DNA of 64,000 bases from Buchnera aphidicola (Cinara cuneomaculata) (GCF_900698865.1 NZ_LR217695.1:310001-374000), one strand, 5' to 3'; counted from the stretch's first letter, positions 50,734-63,787 are shown. Notes: generated by a model from the letters alone, not told the origin. A program made the numbers and translations.

Positions 50734-50782
50734 AAAATGAATAAAGATATAAATTATTATTTTTTATATTTTTATTCATTTT
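50734..50782. terminator. 20-bp hairpin downstream of cysS
   Basis: AAAATGAATAAAGATATAAA (50734-50753) pairs with 50763-50782 over 20 bp with a single G-U, 9-nt loop. It lies 207 nt after the cysS stop and 45 nt before the tRNA-Arg -35 in the same direction, so it could insulate the two. As RNA from the plus strand it would equally stop read-through from adk. Confidence 0.55.
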
Positions 50783-50988
50783 ATTTTGATTACATAGGCA
50801 TATTTAAAATAATAAAAATTAAAATAAAACTATAAAAATCCAATCTAGATAACTTATATTTATATCAATCAAAAATAAAACAAGATCTATATATAGAACT
50901 ATTTTTAGTTTAATTTAAAATTTAAAATTTATATTAATAAACTGTAAAATAAAATATTTTTATATATATATAAAAAAATATATTTATA

Positions 50989-52401
50989 TTATTTTTTTGT
51001 AAACGTATACGTTGAATTTATACGATTATCCTCAATAACAACTCCTAACGTTAATAACTTTTTCCGGATAATATCTGCCAAATGCCATTTTTTATCTAAT
51101 CGATAAATATGACGCATATGTACCAATTTTTTAATAATAAAAATATCTATTTTATGTTGTTTATGATTAGGAAATAAAAACTGTTTAGGATCCTGATATA
51201 ATAAACCTAATATATTACCAAAATAAATGAGATCTTGAGCTAATACATTCGATAACAAAATATTTTTTTGTTTAATTTTATTGATATACTTGGATAATTT
51301 TTGTAAAAGCAAACAGACTTTAGGAGTATTAAAATCATCATTCATAGCTGCATAAAACTGATTTTTAAATAAATTACGTGTTTTAATTTCATAATCATCT
51401 GGTATAGAACAGACCATAGTACAATTTAATAATGAAGTATATATTTTAGTTAATATATTTTTTGATAAATATAGTTTTTTTTCCGTAAAGGATAACGGAT
51501 GACGATAATGTGTTAATAAAATATAATACCTAATAATCTCAGAATCGTATTTCTCTAATAAATCACGTATAAAAACTGTATTTGATAATGATTTTGACAT
51601 TTTCTGGTTATCAATAACAACCATTCCTACATGAATCCAAAAAGGAACAGAAAAAGAACGATTTAAACTTTTTAATTGTGCTATCTCATTTTCATGATGC
51701 GGAAACAATAAATCAATCCCTCCCCCGTGAATATTTACTCTATTTTTGAAAAATTTATTGATTATCGCAGAACATTCAATATGCCAACCAGGGCGACCTG
51801 GTCCCCACGGAGTTTTCCAAAAAGGATCAGAATTATTCGTATGACTTTTCCATAAAACAAAATCATTAGAATGATTGAAATCAACAGAACAACAAGATGC
51901 TGGATTATTACTACCATAATTTTTTAATCTATGAGATAAAAATCCATAATTTTTATATTTATTAATAGAAAATAATACATCTCCGTTATTCTTAATATAA
52001 GCATATTCTTTTTTTAATAAAATATTTATTGAAGAAATGATATCTATCATGTATTCTGTTACACGAGGTTCATAATCGGGTATTTTTAAATTTAAACGTA
52101 AAAAATCTTCATGCATCAATTTAATCATACGATCAACAAATAAATTAATGGATTCTTTTTGATTATTTGCTTTATAAATAATTTTATCATCAATATCTGT
52201 AATATTACGTACGTAAAAAATCTTATAACCTATATGTTCTAAATAACGTATGATAATATCAAAAACTAAGAAAGTACGTGCATGACCGATATGACATAAA
52301 TCATATACTGTAACACCACATACATAAATATTAATAATTTCTGTATATAAAAATTTAAATGGCTCTTTTTTTTTAGTTAAAGTATTGAAAATTTTTAACA
52401 T
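50989..52401 (-). CDS. cysS: cysteinyl-tRNA synthetase
   Basis: 470 residues (E. coli 461). Class I HIGH at 37-40 and KMSKS in DNQKMSKSLSNTV. Zinc ligands are Cys28 (VCGVTVYD), the Cys in HIECSAI, and His/Glu in FPHHENEIAQ. WHLADIIRKKLLTLGVVIEDN near the C-terminus is typical. It charges tRNA-Cys. Confidence 0.97.
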   Translation of the reverse strand: MLKIFNTLTKKKEPFKFLYTEIINIYVCGVTVYDLCHIGHARTFLVFDIIIRYLEHIGYKIFYVRNITDIDDKIIYKANNQKESINLFVDRMIKLMHEDFLRLNLKIPDYEPRVTEYMIDIISSINILLKKEYAYIKNNGDVLFSINKYKNYGFLSHRLKNYGSNNPASCCSVDFNHSNDFVLWKSHTNNSDPFWKTPWGPGRPGWHIECSAIINKFFKNRVNIHGGGIDLLFPHHENEIAQLKSLNRSFSVPFWIHVGMVVIDNQKMSKSLSNTVFIRDLLEKYDSEIIRYYILLTHYRHPLSFTEKKLYLSKNILTKIYTSLLNCTMVCSIPDDYEIKTRNLFKNQFYAAMNDDFNTPKVCLLLQKLSKYINKIKQKNILLSNVLAQDLIYFGNILGLLYQDPKQFLFPNHKQHKIDIFIIKKLVHMRHIYRLDKKWHLADIIRKKLLTLGVVIEDNRINSTYTFTKK

Positions 52402-52627
52402 ACTAATACTCTTAATATATATAAATAAAATTTATATAATCAATGTTATATAAAAATTAAGTATATAAAATAATAAAAATTCAATCATACAATTATTTGT
52501 AATATAAATATATACATATTTATTTTATTTAATAATTAAAATGAAATATAATATATAAAATTCATTTAAAATGATATGATTTAAAAATAAATAAAATAAT
52601 TAAAATTAGATAAATAAGAGAATATCA

Positions 52628-52891
52628 ATGAATAATAAATTAGAAAAAATGTTAAAATTTCCTTGCACGTTTACTTATAAAGTAATAGGGTTAGCACAAC
52701 CAGAACTTACAAATAATATTATTAAAATTATACAAGCACATATACCGGGAGATTATGCACCACAAATAAAATCAAGTAATAAAGGAACATATTTATCAAT
52801 ATCTATAACAATTTGTGCTCAAAATTTTAAACAAATAAAAAATTTATATAAAGAACTTAGTAAAATTCATTTAGTTAGAATGGTATTATAA
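52628..52891 (+). CDS. ybeD: YbeD/DUF493 family protein
   Basis: 87 residues, exactly the E. coli length. LKFPCTFTYKVIGLAQPEL, APGDY-like IPGDYAPQIKSSNKGTYLSISITI and the C-terminal IHLVRMVL match throughout. A small ACT-like conserved protein of unclear function; in E. coli it lies upstream of lipB, which is absent here. The stop is at the base of the terminator. Confidence 0.93.
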   Translation: MNNKLEKMLKFPCTFTYKVIGLAQPELTNNIIKIIQAHIPGDYAPQIKSSNKGTYLSISITICAQNFKQIKNLYKELSKIHLVRMVL

Positions 52892-52933
52892 AAAATTTTG
52901 CGATGCGAAATTTTTAAAATCCGCACCGCAAAA
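52891..52933. terminator. two-way terminator between ybeD and cspE with alternative folds
   Basis: On the plus strand AAAAATTTTGC (52891-52901) pairs with GCGAAATTTTT (52905-52915) and ends in U5. On the minus strand the CCGCACCGCAAAA segment (52921-52933, read as TTTTGCGGTGCGG) pairs with TTTCGCATCGCAAAA (52910-52896) through about 14 bp with two G-U and ends in U6. The second pairing works only on the minus strand, since on the plus strand the G-U pairs become A-C mismatches. Confidence 0.7.
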
Positions 52934-52978
52934 GTACTACTAATACATTAGATTAATAAAAATCTTTAAAATAATTTA

Positions 52979-53188
52979 TTATAAACTAACTACATTAGCA
53001 GCTGATGGCCCTTTTGCGCCTTCGGTAATTTCGAACTCAACACTTTGACCTTCCGCCAAAGTTTTAAATCCGTTGCTTTGGATAGCAGAAAAATGAACAA
53101 AAACATCTTTGCTTCCATCTTCCGGTGTAATGAAACCAAAACCTTTAGATTCATTAAACCACTTTACATTACCTTTAATCTTAGACAT
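52979..53188 (-). CDS. cspE: cold-shock-like RNA chaperone CspE
   Basis: 69 residues and nearly identical to E. coli CspE (64 or so residues the same by eye), including RNP1 [11 protein letters not shown] and RNP2 DVFVHFSAI. It melts RNA secondary structure and can cause antitermination. Codon use is visibly richer in G+C than in neighbours, a sign of strong selection and high expression. A TAAGG lies 12 nt before the ATG. It is transcribed towards ybeD into the shared terminator. Confidence 0.96.
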   Translation of the reverse strand: MSKIKGNVKWFNESKGFGFITPEDGSKDVFVHFSAIQSNGFKTLAEGQSVEFEITEGAKGPSAANVVSL

Positions 53189-53390
53189 CTATATATTACC
53201 TTAGAATGAAAAATGTAAACTAAAACTTATACCTATAGTAAATGCACAATTTATAAAATAAATCTATTATATATATAATATATATATATTTTTTTAATAA
53301 AATATTTCAATTAAAAATTAAAATTTAAAAACAATAGATATAAATAAGAATGTAAAAATTTTAAAAATATGATAGAAAATCAAAAAAATA

Positions 53391-53511
53391 ATACCTGGCA
53401 ATTTCCTACTCTCACACAAGGAGACCTTGTACTACCATCGGCGTTGATACGTTTCACTTCTGAGTTCGGAATGGATTTCAGGTGGTACCATATCACTATT
53501 TTTACCAGGTT
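53391..53511 (-). rRNA. rrf: 5S ribosomal RNA
   Basis: Minus strand, about 121 nt. Core CCGAACTCAGAAGTGAAACG and GCCGATGGTAGTAC are conserved, with terminal stem CCTGGTA against TGCCAGG. It follows 23S after about 30 nt and is followed by a run of seven T. Ends are set by the terminal stem. Confidence 0.97.
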
Positions 53512-53542
53512 TTATTTTTTAGAAAAACACCTCTGGTGTTGT

Positions 53543-56478
<2,936 letters not shown>

Positions 56479-56615
56479 TTACAACCCACAGGTGTTTTTC
56501 TAAAATTTCTATCATATCTAAATTTTTAAAGAACTGCACTATTAATCTATTTCAATTAAACAAAATGATTATATCATATATTTTTTTTTTAGTATACAAA
56601 AATATTTTTAATTTT

Positions 56616-56687
56616 TGTCCTCTAGGGGATTTGAACCCCTGTTGCCGCCGTGAAAGGGCGATGTCCTAACCACTAGACGAAGAGGAC
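56616..56687 (-). tRNA. tRNA-Glu (UUC)
   Basis: 72 nt without CCA. Acceptor GTCCTCT/AGAGGAC is fully paired, the anticodon loop is CTTTCAC (TTC), T loop TTCAAAT, and discriminator A. It leads the transcription unit tRNA-Glu - 23S - 5S on the minus strand, 137 nt before the 23S. CCA is not encoded. Confidence 0.97.
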
Positions 56688-56719
56688 ATAAAAAAACCAT
56701 AACATATTTATTACTTTTA

Positions 56720-56747
56720 ATGTTACAGAATGTATTTAAAGTGTCAA
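56720..56747 (-). promoter_or_regulatory. promoter of the tRNA-Glu - 23S - 5S unit
   Basis: Minus strand: perfect -35 TTGACA (56742-56747), 16-nt spacer, -10 TAACAT (56720-56725), 33 nt before the tRNA-Glu 5' end. It lies after the aroE stop, so the rRNA unit can be made independently of aroE. Confidence 0.65.
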
Positions 56748-56816
56748 GTGTTTTTTTTAAATTCTATAAAATATATATGTTAAAAACATTTTTATTATAA
56801 AGAAAAATAATATTAT

Positions 56817-56844
56817 TAAATAAGTTAATTAATTAACTTATTTA
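56817..56844. terminator. 28-nt perfect palindrome after aroE
   Basis: TAAATAAGTTAATT followed directly by its reverse complement, 11 nt after the aroE stop and 70 nt before the rRNA promoter -35. It probably ends the aroE transcript, but with only A-T pairs except two it is weak as a terminator and could also serve as a protein-binding site. Confidence 0.5.
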
Positions 56845-56854
56845 TACAAACTAA

Positions 56855-57697
56855 TTAAATTATTTTTTTAATAAAATCAATGTTTTTTTTAATATTTGGT
56901 AATACATTAAACCAGACATAACAAGAATAAGCCGCTTGAGCTACTAACATTCCTAAACCATCCGATACATATTGACTACCTAAAGATTTACATAATGATA
57001 AAAAGGGAGTTAAAAGGCGCGTTTTAGAATAAGATATATCATAACATTTAGTATTATAAAAAACTAAATTTTTTGGAAAATTAGGAATTTGATTATATAA
57101 ACCACATGAAGTAACATTAATAATAATATCAATATTATTAATAGAAATATCAGTTGAAAATAAACAAATATCTCCAAATATTTTAAATCTATCTACCAAT
57201 TTAATTGCTTTACTAACTGTTCTATTTAATACATATATAAAACATTTTTCTTTTAATAAATGATACACAATAGAATAAGCAGCTCCACCAGAACCTAATA
57301 ATAATATTTTAGAATATTTTTTAATATACTGTAATCGCTTTAAATCAAAAATTAAACCTATACCGTCCGTATTATCACCCAAAATACTTTGATCTGATAT
57401 CTTCATTAACGTATTAACAGAACCTGAAATTTTTGCTATTTTTGTATATTGATTTGGTATAATAAAAGCTTTTTTTTTAAAAGGAACAGTAATATTACAT
57501 CCTAAACCTTTATTTTTAAAAAAGTTTGTTACTTGTTTAAAAAAATTTGATTTTGTACATAAAAAAGAGTTATAATTATAATTAATTTTTATTTCTTTAG
57601 AAAAATTTTTATGTATTAACGGAGATAATGAGTGATGTACCGGATTTCCGAATAAAGCAACGTAATTCATCTTTTTATTAAAATTTGTGATATTCAT
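56855..57697 (-). CDS. aroE: shikimate dehydrogenase
   Basis: 280 residues (E. coli 272). Substrate site HSLSPLIHKNF near the N-terminus, catalytic Lys in NITVPFKKKAF, Asp in DNTDGIGLIFDL, and NADP loop LLGSGGAAYSIVYHLL with NRTVSKA. It converts 3-dehydroshikimate to shikimate, a step to the aromatic amino acids that aphids need. Adjacent to the tRNA-Glu-23S-5S unit as known in Buchnera. Divergent from def. Confidence 0.97.
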   Translation of the reverse strand: MNITNFNKKMNYVALFGNPVHHSLSPLIHKNFSKEIKINYNYNSFLCTKSNFFKQVTNFFKNKGLGCNITVPFKKKAFIIPNQYTKIAKISGSVNTLMKISDQSILGDNTDGIGLIFDLKRLQYIKKYSKILLLGSGGAAYSIVYHLLKEKCFIYVLNRTVSKAIKLVDRFKIFGDICLFSTDISINNIDIIINVTSCGLYNQIPNFPKNLVFYNTKCYDISYSKTRLLTPFLSLCKSLGSQYVSDGLGMLVAQAAYSCYVWFNVLPNIKKNIDFIKKII

Positions 57698-57788
57698 ATT
57701 TACTCCTATAAAATATAAAAAAACTACTATTAAATCGATAAAAAATTAATTAATCTATCAATATATTAAATTCTATATAATAATATTT

Positions 57789-58238
57789 ATGTCAATACAT
57801 AAAATTTTACAATTTCCAGATAATCGTTTACGTTTAAAATCAAAACCCATAAAAAAAATTAATAAAAAAATAATAAAAATTATACATGATATGTTTGATA
57901 CTATGTATGCCAACAACGGAATTGGTTTAGCAGCACCACAAATAAATATATTAAAAAAAATTATCGTAATTAGTTCACTCACATCAAATCAATCAGAATT
58001 AATTTTAATTAACCCTATAATTTTAAAAAAAAATAAAAAATATATACATACACAGGAAGGTTGTTTGTCTATACCTCATAAAACAGCGATAATTAATAGA
58101 TCTAGTTACATAAAAATACAAGCTTTCAATCATCTCGGTAAATCATTTATATTAGAAGCTAAATCGTTATTGTCTATTTGTATTCAACATGAAATGGATC
58201 ATCTAATCGGGAAATTATTTATAGATTATATAAAATAA
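57789..58238 (+). CDS. def: peptide deformylase, shortened C-terminus
   Basis: 149 residues (E. coli 169). All three motifs are intact: GIGLAAPQ, EGCLSIP with the metal Cys, and QHEMDHL with the metal His pair and catalytic Glu. The protein ends at LFIDYIK, lacking the C-terminal 20-residue tail. It removes formyl groups from nascent proteins. It is 38 nt upstream of fmt as in E. coli. Confidence 0.96.
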   Translation: MSIHKILQFPDNRLRLKSKPIKKINKKIIKIIHDMFDTMYANNGIGLAAPQINILKKIIVISSLTSNQSELILINPIILKKNKKYIHTQEGCLSIPHKTAIINRSSYIKIQAFNHLGKSFILEAKSLLSICIQHEMDHLIGKLFIDYIK

Positions 58239-58276
58239 TATATATCTTCTATAAGATAAATTATCATATTTATTAT

Positions 58277-59233
58277 ATGTTAAAAAAAAAATTAAAAATT
58301 ATTTTCGCGGGCAGCAATGAATTTTCATTTGCACACCTTTATTCATTATTTTATTCTATACATAAAATTCAAGCCATCATTATTAAACCGGACAATATTT
58401 TTTATAAAAAAAAAGAAAATCAATATTCAAATATTAAAAAATTTGCAATTCAACATAGTATTCCAATACTACAAACAAATAATTTAAACAAAAAAAAATT
58501 TTATCTATCTATTTATAAAATACGTGCAGATTTGCTAATTGTATCCTCATATGGATCCATTATACCCGATAAAATCTTGCAACTATTCCCATTAGGAGGT
58601 ATTAACATACATGCTTCTTTACTACCCCGCTGGAAAGGAGCAGCACCTGTTCAATGGGCAATATTATCAGGAGATGATTACACCGGAATGAGTGTTATCA
58701 AAATGACCTCTAAAATTGATTCCGGCGAAATAATTTATCAATTATCTTGTCCTATTCATATAACTGACAACACGATAACATTATGTGCTAAATTAATTCC
58801 TATTTCATTACAATGTATGTATCAATCATTAAATATTCTATTAACACCTCATATAAAAAATCGTTATTCAACAAAAAATATTGTCGAAACTATAGCGCCA
58901 AAAATAAAAAAAACAGATGCTAAAATATGTTGGTCCCTTCCGGTAATACAAATAGATCGATTAATTAGAGCTTTTATTTTATGGCCGTGTTGTTATTTTT
59001 TAATCAATAATATTTGTATAAAGATTAAAAAAGCTTCTATTTTATCATTTAAGAAGAAAAATTTTAAAAACGGAGAAATTATTAATGTCAGCGTTACGGG
59101 AATAGAAGTAAATACTCAAAAAGGAGTATTAAATATAGAAAAAATACAAATACCCGGTAAAAAAACTCTACATATAAAACAAATTTTAAATTCCAATAAA
59201 AAATTTTTTATTAAAAATACTATATTAAAATAA
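58277..59233 (+). CDS. fmt: methionyl-tRNA formyltransferase
   Basis: 318 residues (E. coli 315). N-terminal IIFAGSNEFSFAHL, folate-site block NIHASLLPRWKGAAPVQWAIL with catalytic Asn/His, the Asp in SKIDSGEII, and the C-terminal OB-like domain (LIRAFILWPCCYF). It formylates the initiator Met-tRNA encoded at 28.8 kb. It converges on rplQ with a shared terminator. Confidence 0.96.
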   Translation: MLKKKLKIIFAGSNEFSFAHLYSLFYSIHKIQAIIIKPDNIFYKKKENQYSNIKKFAIQHSIPILQTNNLNKKKFYLSIYKIRADLLIVSSYGSIIPDKILQLFPLGGINIHASLLPRWKGAAPVQWAILSGDDYTGMSVIKMTSKIDSGEIIYQLSCPIHITDNTITLCAKLIPISLQCMYQSLNILLTPHIKNRYSTKNIVETIAPKIKKTDAKICWSLPVIQIDRLIRAFILWPCCYFLINNICIKIKKASILSFKKKNFKNGEIINVSVTGIEVNTQKGVLNIEKIQIPGKKTLHIKQILNSNKKFFIKNTILK

Positions 59234-59279
59234 ATTTATAACTAATTTATATACTAAATAAATAATTTTTAAATAAAAA

Positions 59280-59303
59280 AGAACGGCATAAAAATGCCGT
59301 TTT
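59280..59303. terminator. GC-containing two-way terminator, fmt/rplQ
   Basis: AACGGCAT, loop AAAA, ATGCCGTT, then TTATTT on the plus strand. On the minus strand the same stem is followed by CTTTTTT. It sits 46 nt after fmt and 48 nt after the convergent rplQ stop, a classic intrinsic terminator usable from both sides. Confidence 0.85.
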
Positions 59304-59351
59304 ATTTAACTAATATATTAAAAGTATAATACAAATGCTGTTTAATAATTT

Positions 59352-59714
59352 TTATGAATTTCGATCTACTAACTCTATATATGCTAATGCAGCATTATCA
59401 CCTTTTCTAAAACCATATTTTAATATACGTAAATAACCACCGGGACGAGAATAAAAATGAGGACCTAGCTCACGAAATAATTTTTTTACTGTAAAAATAT
59501 CACGAATACGAGAAAATACTATTCGACGATGAGCAACAGTATCATATTTTGATATTGTGATAATAGGTTCTATAAAACGGCGTAATTCCTTCGCTTTAGG
59601 TAAAGTAGTTTTAATATGTTCATATTTAATTAACGAACACGTCATATTTTTTAACATAGATTGTAAATGACTACGTTTTCTATTTAATAATCGTCCTATT
59701 TTTCTATGTCTCAT
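59352..59714 (-). CDS. rplQ: 50S ribosomal protein L17
   Basis: 120 residues (E. coli 127). [24 protein letters not shown] at the start and [19 protein letters not shown] near the end are diagnostic. Last gene of the alpha operon. Confidence 0.97.
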   Translation of the reverse strand: MRHRKIGRLLNRKRSHLQSMLKNMTCSLIKYEHIKTTLPKAKELRRFIEPIITISKYDTVAHRRIVFSRIRDIFTVKKLFRELGPHFYSRPGGYLRILKYGFRKGDNAALAYIELVDRNS

Positions 59715-59787
59715 AATTTATATAGCCTTTTTAAAATATGTAATAATTTTGATATTAGTGTCAAAAAATACTATCCTGCAAAAGCAT

Positions 59788-60777
59788 TTAATTTTCAATA
59801 AGATCCTTAGGAGGCCAGTTATCTAACTTCATTCCTAATGATAAATCTCGAGCTGCTAATATATCTTTAATTTCCGTCAATGATTTTTTTCCTAAATTAG
59901 GAGTTTTTAATAATTCAACCTCAGTTTTTTGAACTAAATCACCGATGTAATGAATACTTTCTGCTTTTAAACAATTCGCAGATCGTACTGTTAATTCTAA
60001 ATCATCAACTGGACGTAATAATACAGGTTCAAATTCAGGTTTTTCTTCTTTTACTTCTGGTTCACGTACTCCTCTTAAATCTACAAAAGATTCTAATTGT
60101 TCTGCTAAAATAGTAGCTGCTTTTCTAATAGCTTCTTCTGGATCAATTGTTCCGTTTGTTTCCATATCTATGATTAATTTGTCTAAATCAGTTCTTTGTT
60201 TTACTCTAGCAGCCTCAACGTGATACATTATTCGTTCTATAGGACTATACGCTACATCCAAAAATAACTTTCCAACAATACGATCATTTTTCATCAAGTC
60301 TTTTTTAGATTGAGCAGTAACATATCCTCTTCCACGCATTACTTTCATATGCATATCAATAAAAATATCCGGACAGGTAATATTACAAATAACATGATTT
60401 AAATTAAGAATTTCTGTAGAAGCGTCATGATCAATATCTGCAGCAATTACTGGACCGATCCCATTCTTTTTTAAGTGCAATATAACTTCATCTTTTCCAA
60501 ATAGTTTTATCGATAAACCTTTTAGATTCAATAATATGTCTAATACATCTTCTTTGATGCCTTCTTTACATGTATATTCATGTAAAACACCATTTATTTC
60601 AACTTCAGTTACAGCACATCCTGACATAGAAGATAATAAAATTCTTCTTAACGCATTACCTAACGTATATCCAAAACCACGTTCTAATGGTTCTAATATA
60701 ATTTTAGCATGCGTTGAACTAATTTGCTCAACATTAACTAATCTAGGTTTTAAAAAATCTTCTACAAATTCCTGCAT
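59788..60777 (-). CDS. rpoA: RNA polymerase alpha subunit
   Basis: 329 residues, identical in length to E. coli. The N-terminal dimerisation domain has [22 protein letters not shown]. The C-terminal domain has [17 protein letters not shown] including Arg265, and ends GMKLDNWPP, so both UP-element contact and activator surface are kept even though few regulators remain. Lies 25 nt after rpsD. Confidence 0.98.
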   Translation of the reverse strand: MQEFVEDFLKPRLVNVEQISSTHAKIILEPLERGFGYTLGNALRRILLSSMSGCAVTEVEINGVLHEYTCKEGIKEDVLDILLNLKGLSIKLFGKDEVILHLKKNGIGPVIAADIDHDASTEILNLNHVICNITCPDIFIDMHMKVMRGRGYVTAQSKKDLMKNDRIVGKLFLDVAYSPIERIMYHVEAARVKQRTDLDKLIIDMETNGTIDPEEAIRKAATILAEQLESFVDLRGVREPEVKEEKPEFEPVLLRPVDDLELTVRSANCLKAESIHYIGDLVQKTEVELLKTPNLGKKSLTEIKDILAARDLSLGMKLDNWPPKDLIEN

Positions 60778-60802
60778 TTTGTCTCTTCTCTGGATATAAA
60801 TT

Positions 60803-61423
60803 CTATTTAGAATATAATTCTATAATCAAATGTTCATTAATATCTGAAGATAAATCGTTACGTTCAACAGCACGTAAAAAAATACCTTCCATCATTTTAT
60901 AATTTACTTTTAACCAACTAGATGGTTCTCGTTGTTTCATAATTTCTATTGCAGCCTGAATTCTTAATTGATTACGAGATTTCTTACGAATAGATATTTT
61001 ATCATCGACAGAAACTTGAAATGAAGGAATATTAACTACTCGATTATTAACGCAAACAGATTTATGATTAATTAATTGACGTGATTCAGCACGTGTTGTA
61101 CCGAAACCCATACGATAAACTATGTTGTCTAAGCGATTTTCTAGTAAAAATAATAAATTCTGTCCTGTATTACCTTTTAATTTAGAAGCTTTTTTATAAT
61201 AATTATGAAATTGTCGTTCTAATATCCCATATAAGCGTCGTAATTTTTGTTTTTCTCGTAATTGTTTAGCATATTCAGATAATCGTAACTTACGTAATCC
61301 ATGTTGACCAGGAGCTTGATCAATATTACATTTTGATTCAATAGCGCGTACTCCAGATTTTAAAAATAAATCGGATCCCTCTCGTCGACTTAATTTTAAT
61401 TTAGGACCTAAATATTTTGCCAT
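60803..61423 (-). CDS. rpsD: 30S ribosomal protein S4
   Basis: 206 residues, as E. coli. Starts [17 protein letters not shown]4 RNA-binding domain [26 protein letters not shown]. It nucleates 30S assembly; in E. coli it is also translational repressor of the alpha operon. Whether the repressor site survives upstream of rpsM is not visible to me. Confidence 0.97.
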   Translation of the reverse strand: MAKYLGPKLKLSRREGSDLFLKSGVRAIESKCNIDQAPGQHGLRKLRLSEYAKQLREKQKLRRLYGILERQFHNYYKKASKLKGNTGQNLLFLLENRLDNIVYRMGFGTTRAESRQLINHKSVCVNNRVVNIPSFQVSVDDKISIRKKSRNQLRIQAAIEIMKQREPSSWLKVNYKMMEGIFLRAVERNDLSSDINEHLIIELYSK

Positions 61424-61459
61424 ATATATTAATTTCCTATATTCATTTATATGTAATAA

Positions 61460-61852
61460 TTACACTCTACGTTTTTTAGGAGGCCTACATCCGTTATGAG
61501 GAATAGGCGTTACATCAGTGATGTTAGTAATACGAAAACCAGAAGCATTTAATGCACGAATAGTAGATTCACGACCTGGACCAGGACCTTTAATCATAAT
61601 TTCTAAATTTTTTATTCCATAATCTTTAACACGATCTACACATTTTTCTGCAGCTACTTGTGCCGCAAACGGGGTTGATTTTCTAGACCCTCTAAAACCA
61701 GAACCACCAGAAGTAGCCCAACCTAATGTATTACCTTGACGGTCAGTAATAGTAACAATAGTATTATTAAATGATGCATGGATATGCGCAACACCATCTA
61801 AAATTTTTTTTTTTATACGTTTTTTAGAAATACTTATTTTTTTTTTTAACAT
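61460..61852 (-). CDS. rpsK: 30S ribosomal protein S11
   Basis: 130 residues (E. coli 129). [23 protein letters not shown] and the C-terminal [15 protein letters not shown] are nearly invariant. Platform protein of the 30S subunit. Confidence 0.98.
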   Translation of the reverse strand: MLKKKISISKKRIKKKILDGVAHIHASFNNTIVTITDRQGNTLGWATSGGSGFRGSRKSTPFAAQVAAEKCVDRVKDYGIKNLEIMIKGPGPGRESTIRALNASGFRITNITDVTPIPHNGCRPPKKRRV

Positions 61853-61870
61853 AATTTATTGTCTTTTTAA

Positions 61871-62230
61871 TTATCTACTTTTTATTAATTTTCTAGGTCC
61901 TTTACATGTACGAGCATTTGTTTTAGTTCTTTGTCCACGTACAGGAAGATGTTTACGATGACGTAATCCTCTATAACAACCAATATCCATTAATCTTTTA
62001 ATATTAATAGTATTTTCTCTACGTAAATCTCCTTCTACTAAAAGATTCGATATAATCAACCGTAAACTTTCAATCTGCTGTTCATTTAATTCATTAACTT
62101 TAATATCATATCGAATACTAGCATCATTACAAATTTTTTTTGAAGCAGATATTCCGATTCCATAAATTTTAGTTAATGCTATTAATATATGCTTATAATC
62201 AGGAATATTAATTCCAGCAATTCTTGTCAC
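61871..62230 (-). CDS. rpsM: 30S ribosomal protein S13
   Basis: 119 residues (E. coli 118). [24 protein letters not shown] at the start and [21 protein letters not shown] near the end. It forms the inter-subunit bridge at the head. First S-protein gene of the alpha operon, 113 nt after rpmJ. Confidence 0.98.
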   Translation of the reverse strand: MTRIAGINIPDYKHILIALTKIYGIGISASKKICNDASIRYDIKVNELNEQQIESLRLIISNLLVEGDLRRENTINIKRLMDIGCYRGLRHRKHLPVRGQRTKTNARTCKGPRKLIKSR

Positions 62231-62343
62231 AAATATTTCTCCGTATATATATAGTGTACTAATAAATGATTAATATCTAGGATAAACTGTTTATTCTTAT
62301 TTATTGAATTCATGATACATTCATAAAATATAATACTATTGTA

Positions 62344-62460
62344 TTAACCTTGTCTTTGTTTATGTTTTGGATCATTGCTACAAATAACACGAATTACATT
62401 TTTTCGACGTATAATTTTACAACTACGACATAATTTTTTTACTGATGCGCGAACTTTCAT
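62344..62460 (-). CDS. rpmJ: 50S ribosomal protein L36
   Basis: 38 residues, [20 protein letters not shown] and then [18 protein letters not shown]. Zinc-ribbon Cys residues are at 11, 14 and 27 with His33, the usual C+ form. It lies between secY and rpsM as in E. coli, so the protein is certain despite its small size. Confidence 0.97.
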   Translation of the reverse strand: MKVRASVKKLCRSCKIIRRKNVIRVICSNDPKHKQRQG

Positions 62461-62491
62461 AAATTCTCCAAAATTTAAAAACATATGATTT

Positions 62492-63787
62492 TTAATTTTT
62501 TAAATATAAATTTGCTTTTTTTAATATTTTTTTATATTGAGTTGACATCATTAACGTTTGTATTTGAATAATGAATTCCATAAGGACTACTACTACTATT
62601 AATAAAGAAGTACCACCAAAATAAAAAGGTACTTTCAACCATTCGCGCATAATATCAGGTACTAAACATATAAATACAGTATATATAGAACCAATCGTTG
62701 TCAATTTTAAAACAATTTTTTTAATATATTGCATGGTACGTATACCAGGCCGTATGCCAGGAATAAAAGCACCAGATTTTTTTAAATTCGTAGCTGTATC
62801 TTGTACATTAAACATGATACTAGTATAAAAAAAACAAAAAAATATAATTAATATTACGTTGGCAAACATATAAATATTTCGATTAAATTTAAAAAAATCT
62901 AAAAATTTTGTTACATAATAAACATTATTAAATATATGACGACAATACGTTATAATAATTGATGGAAATAAGAGAACACTAGATGCAAAAATAACAGGAA
63001 CTACCCCGGCCATGTTAATTTTTAACGGTAAATAACTATGATGTAACGCATGCATTCGTCGACCTTGTTGACGTCGAGCATAACATACAATAATTTTATG
63101 CTGACTTTTTTCTATAAAAACTACTATAAAAATAGTAAATATCATTACTAATGATATAAAAAATATATATAAAATATTCAAATAACTAAAGTGCATGGTT
63201 GAAAATATATGAATTACAGACACCGGTAAAGTAGAAATTATTCCAAAAAAAATAATTAAAGAGACACCATTACCTAAACCTTTTTCAGTAATAAATTCTC
63301 CTAACCACATTAAAAATATTGTTCCAGTTACTAAACTAATCACTGCTATCACATAAAAATAAAAATCCGTAAATATAAAAATATTTTGCATCCCTGAAAT
63401 AAAAGGTAATCCAAAAATAATACTAATAGATTGGATAACTGCTAGTAATAGAGTTAAATATTTAGTATATTGATTAATTTTTTTATTTCCAATTTCTCCT
63501 TCTTTTTTTAAATTACGTAAACGTGAAGAAATTAATGTTAATAACTGTATTATAATAGAAGCAGAAATATAAGGCATGACTCCTAATGTAAACACTGAAA
63601 CACGATTTAAAGATCCGCCAGAAAACATATTAAACATTGTTAATAAAGAACTATTTTTATAAATAAAAAATTTTTCTAAAACTTTTATATTAATACCTGG
63701 AATAGGAATAAAAGAACCTATACGAAATATTATAATAGCTACAAAAACAAACCACATTCTTTTTTTTAAATTATATAATGTAGACAT
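62492..63787 (-). CDS. secY: protein translocase subunit SecY
   Basis: 431 residues (E. coli 443). Ten membrane helices; [44 protein letters not shown] and [16 protein letters not shown] are diagnostic. About 12-15 N-terminal cytosolic residues are missing compared with E. coli. It is the channel for Sec export and membrane insertion, needed for Cyo, Mdl and MscS. Confidence 0.98.
   Translation of the reverse strand: MSTLYNLKKRMWFVFVAIIIFRIGSFIPIPGINIKVLEKFFIYKNSSLLTMFNMFSGGSLNRVSVFTLGVMPYISASIIIQLLTLISSRLRNLKKEGEIGNKKINQYTKYLTLLLAVIQSISIIFGLPFISGMQNIFIFTDFYFYVIAVISLVTGTIFLMWLGEFITEKGLGNGVSLIIFFGIISTLPVSVIHIFSTMHFSYLNILYIFFISLVMIFTIFIVVFIEKSQHKIIVCYARRQQGRRMHALHHSYLPLKINMAGVVPVIFASSVLLFPSIIITYCRHIFNNVYYVTKFLDFFKFNRNIYMFANVILIIFFCFFYTSIMFNVQDTATNLKKSGAFIPGIRPGIRTMQYIKKIVLKLTTIGSIYTVFICLVPDIMREWLKVPFYFGGTSLLIVVVVLMEFIIQIQTLMMSTQYKKILKKANLYLKN

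Larger units (their letters stand above)
50634..50988. other. gene-free region tRNA-Arg/cysS
   Basis: 355 nt without coding signal. It holds the tRNA-Arg promoter and a 20-bp hairpin (50734-50782). In E. coli folD lies between cysS and argU; nothing like it is present. I see no RNA gene. Confidence 0.6.

Noticed and set aside
53265-53292. TA-dinucleotide run upstream of 5S, looks palindromic
   Set aside because: Simple-sequence AT repeat; self-complementary for trivial reasons.
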